Positions 61,810 through 64,000 of a DNA stretch of 64,000 nucleotides are shown here, piece by piece (position 1 is the first letter of the stretch; each line of letters starts with the position of its first letter). The position numbers were made by a program, and so were the translations under genes. The DNA comes from Prunella strophiata (taxonomy: Eukaryota > Chordata > Aves > Passeriformes > Prunellidae). The stretch lies in NCBI GenBank assembly GCA_036583965.1, contig JAZBQD010000017.1, positions 24,462,385 through 24,526,384 of the forward strand. Reading direction: 5' to 3'. The notes beneath the pieces were generated by a model, which was given only the letters and a program-made list of their open reading frames with translations, was not told where the DNA came from and did not search any database.

Positions 61810-62475
61810 TGTCTTGGTTTGGAAAGACAGGTGCCTGCTAAGAAAAGCAGGAGCCTCCCTGAAATGGAAAATGTAAACCCCCTCCTTCTAAATTGCTATA
61901 AATTTCAAATTCAGGGGGACTGACTCTCAGGCAACAAATACGGGGCAGGAAATAACAGTTCTTTAATAGGGAAGAAAATAGAAGCATAAAATAAACAATG
62001 CAGTAAACTAAAACAACACTGACAGAGTCAGAACACAACCTGACACCCTCTTGGTCAGTGTGTTGGTAGCAACCCAGTTGGAAATGTGGCTGCAGTCCTC
62101 CTGGAGTGTCAGGTGTTGTTCTTCTGGAGCAGGGATCCTGTAGAAAAAGGCTGTAGTCTTCCTCTGAAGATCCAGTGGAAGGAGTAGCTGCTGTTCCTCT
62201 GGGAAATCCAGTGGAGAAGCTGTGCGGTATTTCCAGACTATCCAGATTATACCCAGGTAGAAATGCTTGACTCCTCTCTCTGGGTGGAGCATCTTACAGT
62301 GGGATACTGTAATTCTTACCAGTCAGGCAGTGACATTCAACAGCCTATTACCAACAGATGTCCCCTGCCAAGGGAGGAGTGGTTATGGAAGAGATAAGGA
62401 AAACTGCCCACTTGACAAAAGACAGCTGCCATTCAGATGGCAAATAGAATACATCTTGCTTTGCAATCTGGAACT
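61810..62475 (-). mobile_element. ERV LTR inserted into the CR1, minus strand
   Basis: The plus strand begins tgtcttggtttggaaagaca, giving an AAGACA end on the minus strand. Blocks such as ggagcctccctgaaatggaa, cagagtcagaacacaacctg and aatgcttgactcctctctct match from memory a common passerine LTR. An ATTAAA-type polyadenylation signal is near 61962-61967. The right terminus is not clear: ctggt at 61805-61809 recurs at 62476-62480 and may be the target-site duplication, but the LTR would then lack its TG start. CR1 sequence flanks it on both sides. Confidence 0.78.
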
Positions 62476-62480
62476 CTGGT

Positions 62481-63673
62481 AGATGGTGTCGGGGCACAGA
62501 ATCATCCTGCTGTTATCCAGGAGGAGGCAGTCAGAGAACTGCTGAGCCACTGGATGTTCATAAATCCATGGGCCCGGATGGGATCCATCCCAGGGTGATG
62601 AGGGAGCTGGCAGATGAGCTTGCAAAGCCACTCCCCATCATTTACCAACAGTCCTGGGGCACTGGTGAGGTTCTGGATGACTGGAAACTGGCCAATGTGA
62701 CACCCATTCACAAAAAGGGTGGGAAGGAGGATCCTGGTAATTACAGGCCAGTTGGCCTGAGCTCAGTACCTGGTAAGGTAAAGGAGCAGTTATATATTGA
62801 GTGTCATCACACAACACTTACAGGGTGGCCAGGGTATCAGACCCAGCCAGCATGGGTTTAGAAGGGGTAGGTCATGTTTAACCAACCTGATCTGTTTTTA
62901 TGACCAGGTGACTCACCTGGTGGATGCAGGAAAGGCTGTTGGTGTTGTGTACCTGGATTTCAGCAAGGCCTTTGACACAGTCTCCCACAGCACACTCCTG
63001 GAAAAGCTGGCAGCCCACAGCTTGGACAGGAGCAGTCTTTGCTGGGTTAGGAACTGGCTGGATGGCCGGGCCCAGAGAGTGGTGGTGAATGGTGCTGCAT
63101 CCAGCTGGTGGCTGCTCAGCAGTGGTGTCCCTCAGGGGTCTGTGCTGGGGCCAGTCCTGTTCAATATTTTTATTTACAACATGGATCAGGGGATTGAGGC
63201 TTTCATCAGTAAATTTGCAGACAGCACTAAGCTGGGAGTGTGTGTGGATCTGTTGGAAGGTAGGATGGCTCTGCAGAGAGACCTGGAACAGTTGGATGGA
63301 TGGGCAGAGTCTAACAGGATGAAGTTTAATAAGCCCAAGTGCCGAGTCCTGCATTTTGGTCACAACAACCCCCTGCAGTGTTACAGGCTGGGGACAGTGT
63401 AGCTGGACAGTGCTCAGGCAGAAAGGGACCTGGGGGTGCTGGTGACAGCAGCTGAACATGAGCCAGCAGTGTGCCCTGGTGGCCAGGGAGGCCAAGGGAT
63501 CCTGGCCTGTGTCAGGAACAGTGTGGCCAGCAGGAGCAGGGAGGTCATTCTCCCCCTGTACTCAGCACTGGTGAGGCCACACCTGGAGTGCTGTACCCAG
63601 TTCTGGGCCCTCAGTTTGGGAAGGACTAAGATACACCTGAGCACGTCCAGAGGAGGCAACAAGGCTGGTGTGG
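62481..63673 (+). mobile_element. CR1 ORF2 reverse transcriptase part, plus strand
   Basis: CR1 resumes with agatggtgtcggggcacaga and runs through the complete reverse transcriptase core to the ORF2 C-terminal region (gtgaggccacacctggagtg; cagaggaggcaacaaggctg). It is the best preserved CR1 coding sequence in the window. It is cut at 63673 by a 265-bp insertion and continues at 63939. Confidence 0.93.
62568..63402 (+). pseudogene. CR1 ORF2 reverse transcriptase remnant
   Basis: Two overlapping frames (62568-62861 and 62797-63402) give one RT split by a frameshift near 62800-62850. The first has GPDGIHPRVMRELAD and NYRPVGLSSVPGK, RT motifs 0 to 2. The second has motif [10 protein letters not shown] at residues 53-61 with the catalytic Asp, and motif [11 protein letters not shown] at residues 110-119. 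The third catalytic block reads FADS at residues 140-143, where CR1 normally has FADD. A stop after residue 201 ends the frame before the ORF2 C-terminal part. It is inactive as encoded. Confidence 0.85.
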
Positions 63674-63938
63674 TCTCACTGTTGGGGATATGACTGACAT
63701 CAGAGAACACTTCAAATATCTGTCCTTTACTGTTCTTCACTACAACCTTTTATACCCTTCATCTTACATGCATTGCACCTGTGTGCCCTCTCTGCCCTTT
63801 GGTGGCTGGTCAGTGCACCTCAGCACTCCATGTCTCATCACCTTCAATACTGTTCACCTGTCCTGCACAGCTGTAGCCCATTAGGGATGAGGCTTGGTTG
63901 CAGCCCCACTCCCAATTAACACAAACTCTGTGTCTACA
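63674..63938 (-). mobile_element. 265-bp insertion, small LTR-like element
   Basis: This element splits the CR1 and is flanked by an exact 6-bp direct repeat gtgtgg (63668-63673 and 63939-63944). Removing the insertion and one gtgtgg restores the normal CR1 order. On the minus strand it starts TGTAGACACAG and has a TATA box; its other end reads CCCCAACAGTGAGA, six bases beyond a CA. A 6-bp duplication and size fit a short ERV LTR, but the end is not a perfect TG...CA pair. No second copy is in the window. Confidence 0.7.
63746..63757 (-). promoter_or_regulatory. TATA box of the 265-bp element
   Basis: The minus strand reads gggtataaaagg, a strong TATA consensus, placed about 190 bp after the element's minus-strand start and about 72 bp before its end. 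This is where an LTR promoter would sit. Transcriptional activity is inferred only. Confidence 0.5.
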
Positions 63939-64000
63939 GTGTGGGGCTTGGAACACGAGCCCTATAAGGGATGACTGAAGGAGCTGGGCTTGTTTAGCCT
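63939..64000 (+). mobile_element. CR1 3' region continuing past the window edge
   Basis: CR1 resumes after the insertion with gcttggaacacgagccctat and ggagctgggcttgtttagcc, the region just before the ORF2 stop and 3' untranslated end. The 3' terminus lies beyond 64000. Confidence 0.88.

Noticed and set aside
62878..63495. 205-codon minus-strand open frame
   Set aside because: It lies antisense to the CR1 reverse transcriptase. Its length comes from the composition of the sense strand.
1..64000. tRNA, snRNA or rRNA genes
   Set aside because: I looked for conserved tRNA arm sequences and common snRNA starts and saw none; a covariance-model search was not possible.

Overview
This window looks like non-coding nuclear DNA from a bird, most likely a songbird (passerine). 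It is AT-rich and carries no host exon that I can recognise. All that can be identified is retroelement debris and simple repeats. The bird call rests on about a dozen CR1 LINE fragments with the typical 3' terminus (ttctatgattctgtga-like, or its complement) and on endogenous-retrovirus (ERV) LTRs that resemble, from memory, families common in zebra finch and other passerines. I cannot confirm species or LTR family names without a repeat-library search.

Layout. 1-36 kb is mostly unique, AT-rich sequence with scattered insertions: an LTR fragment beside a CR1 (2.2-3.1 kb), CR1 pieces at 4.4, 9.2, 11.8, 15.3 and 25.3 kb, and a nearly complete solo LTR at 26.3-26.9 kb. Between 36.0 and 38.4 kb a CR1, a minus-strand LTR and a 397-bp CTCCT-type pyrimidine tract lie end to end. 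38.4-51.6 kb is again mostly unique, with a complete-looking solo LTR at 43.9-44.5 kb and a GATA microsatellite at 45.3-45.5 kb. 51.6-54.2 kb holds a CR1 broken by another CR1. From 56.6 kb to the right edge the DNA is almost solid retroelement: opposed LTRs, an ERV 3' remnant with a polypurine tract, a solo LTR between two inverted repeats of about 195 bp, then a CR1 series carrying recognisable ORF1 (GDSL esterase), endonuclease and reverse transcriptase remnants, interrupted by two LTR-type insertions.

Gene content. No intact open reading frame is supported. Every long open frame is antisense to a CR1, lies in an LTR, or reads a simple repeat. The CR1 protein remnants carry frameshifts, stops and, in the reverse transcriptase, a changed catalytic residue. 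The setting is therefore a gene desert or the inside of a very long intron. No tRNA, rRNA, snRNA or CRISPR array was seen.

I found no convincing new biological system. The best leads are structural: the inverted repeat around a solo LTR (58.5-59.5 kb), a perfect 17-bp hairpin at 32.2 kb, an RFX X-box palindrome at 33.36 kb, a triple CACATGTG E-box cluster at 42.45 kb, a small TATA-bearing element with an exact 6-bp target-site duplication at 63.7-63.9 kb, and a duplicated polypurine-tract motif at 57.45 and 57.93 kb.
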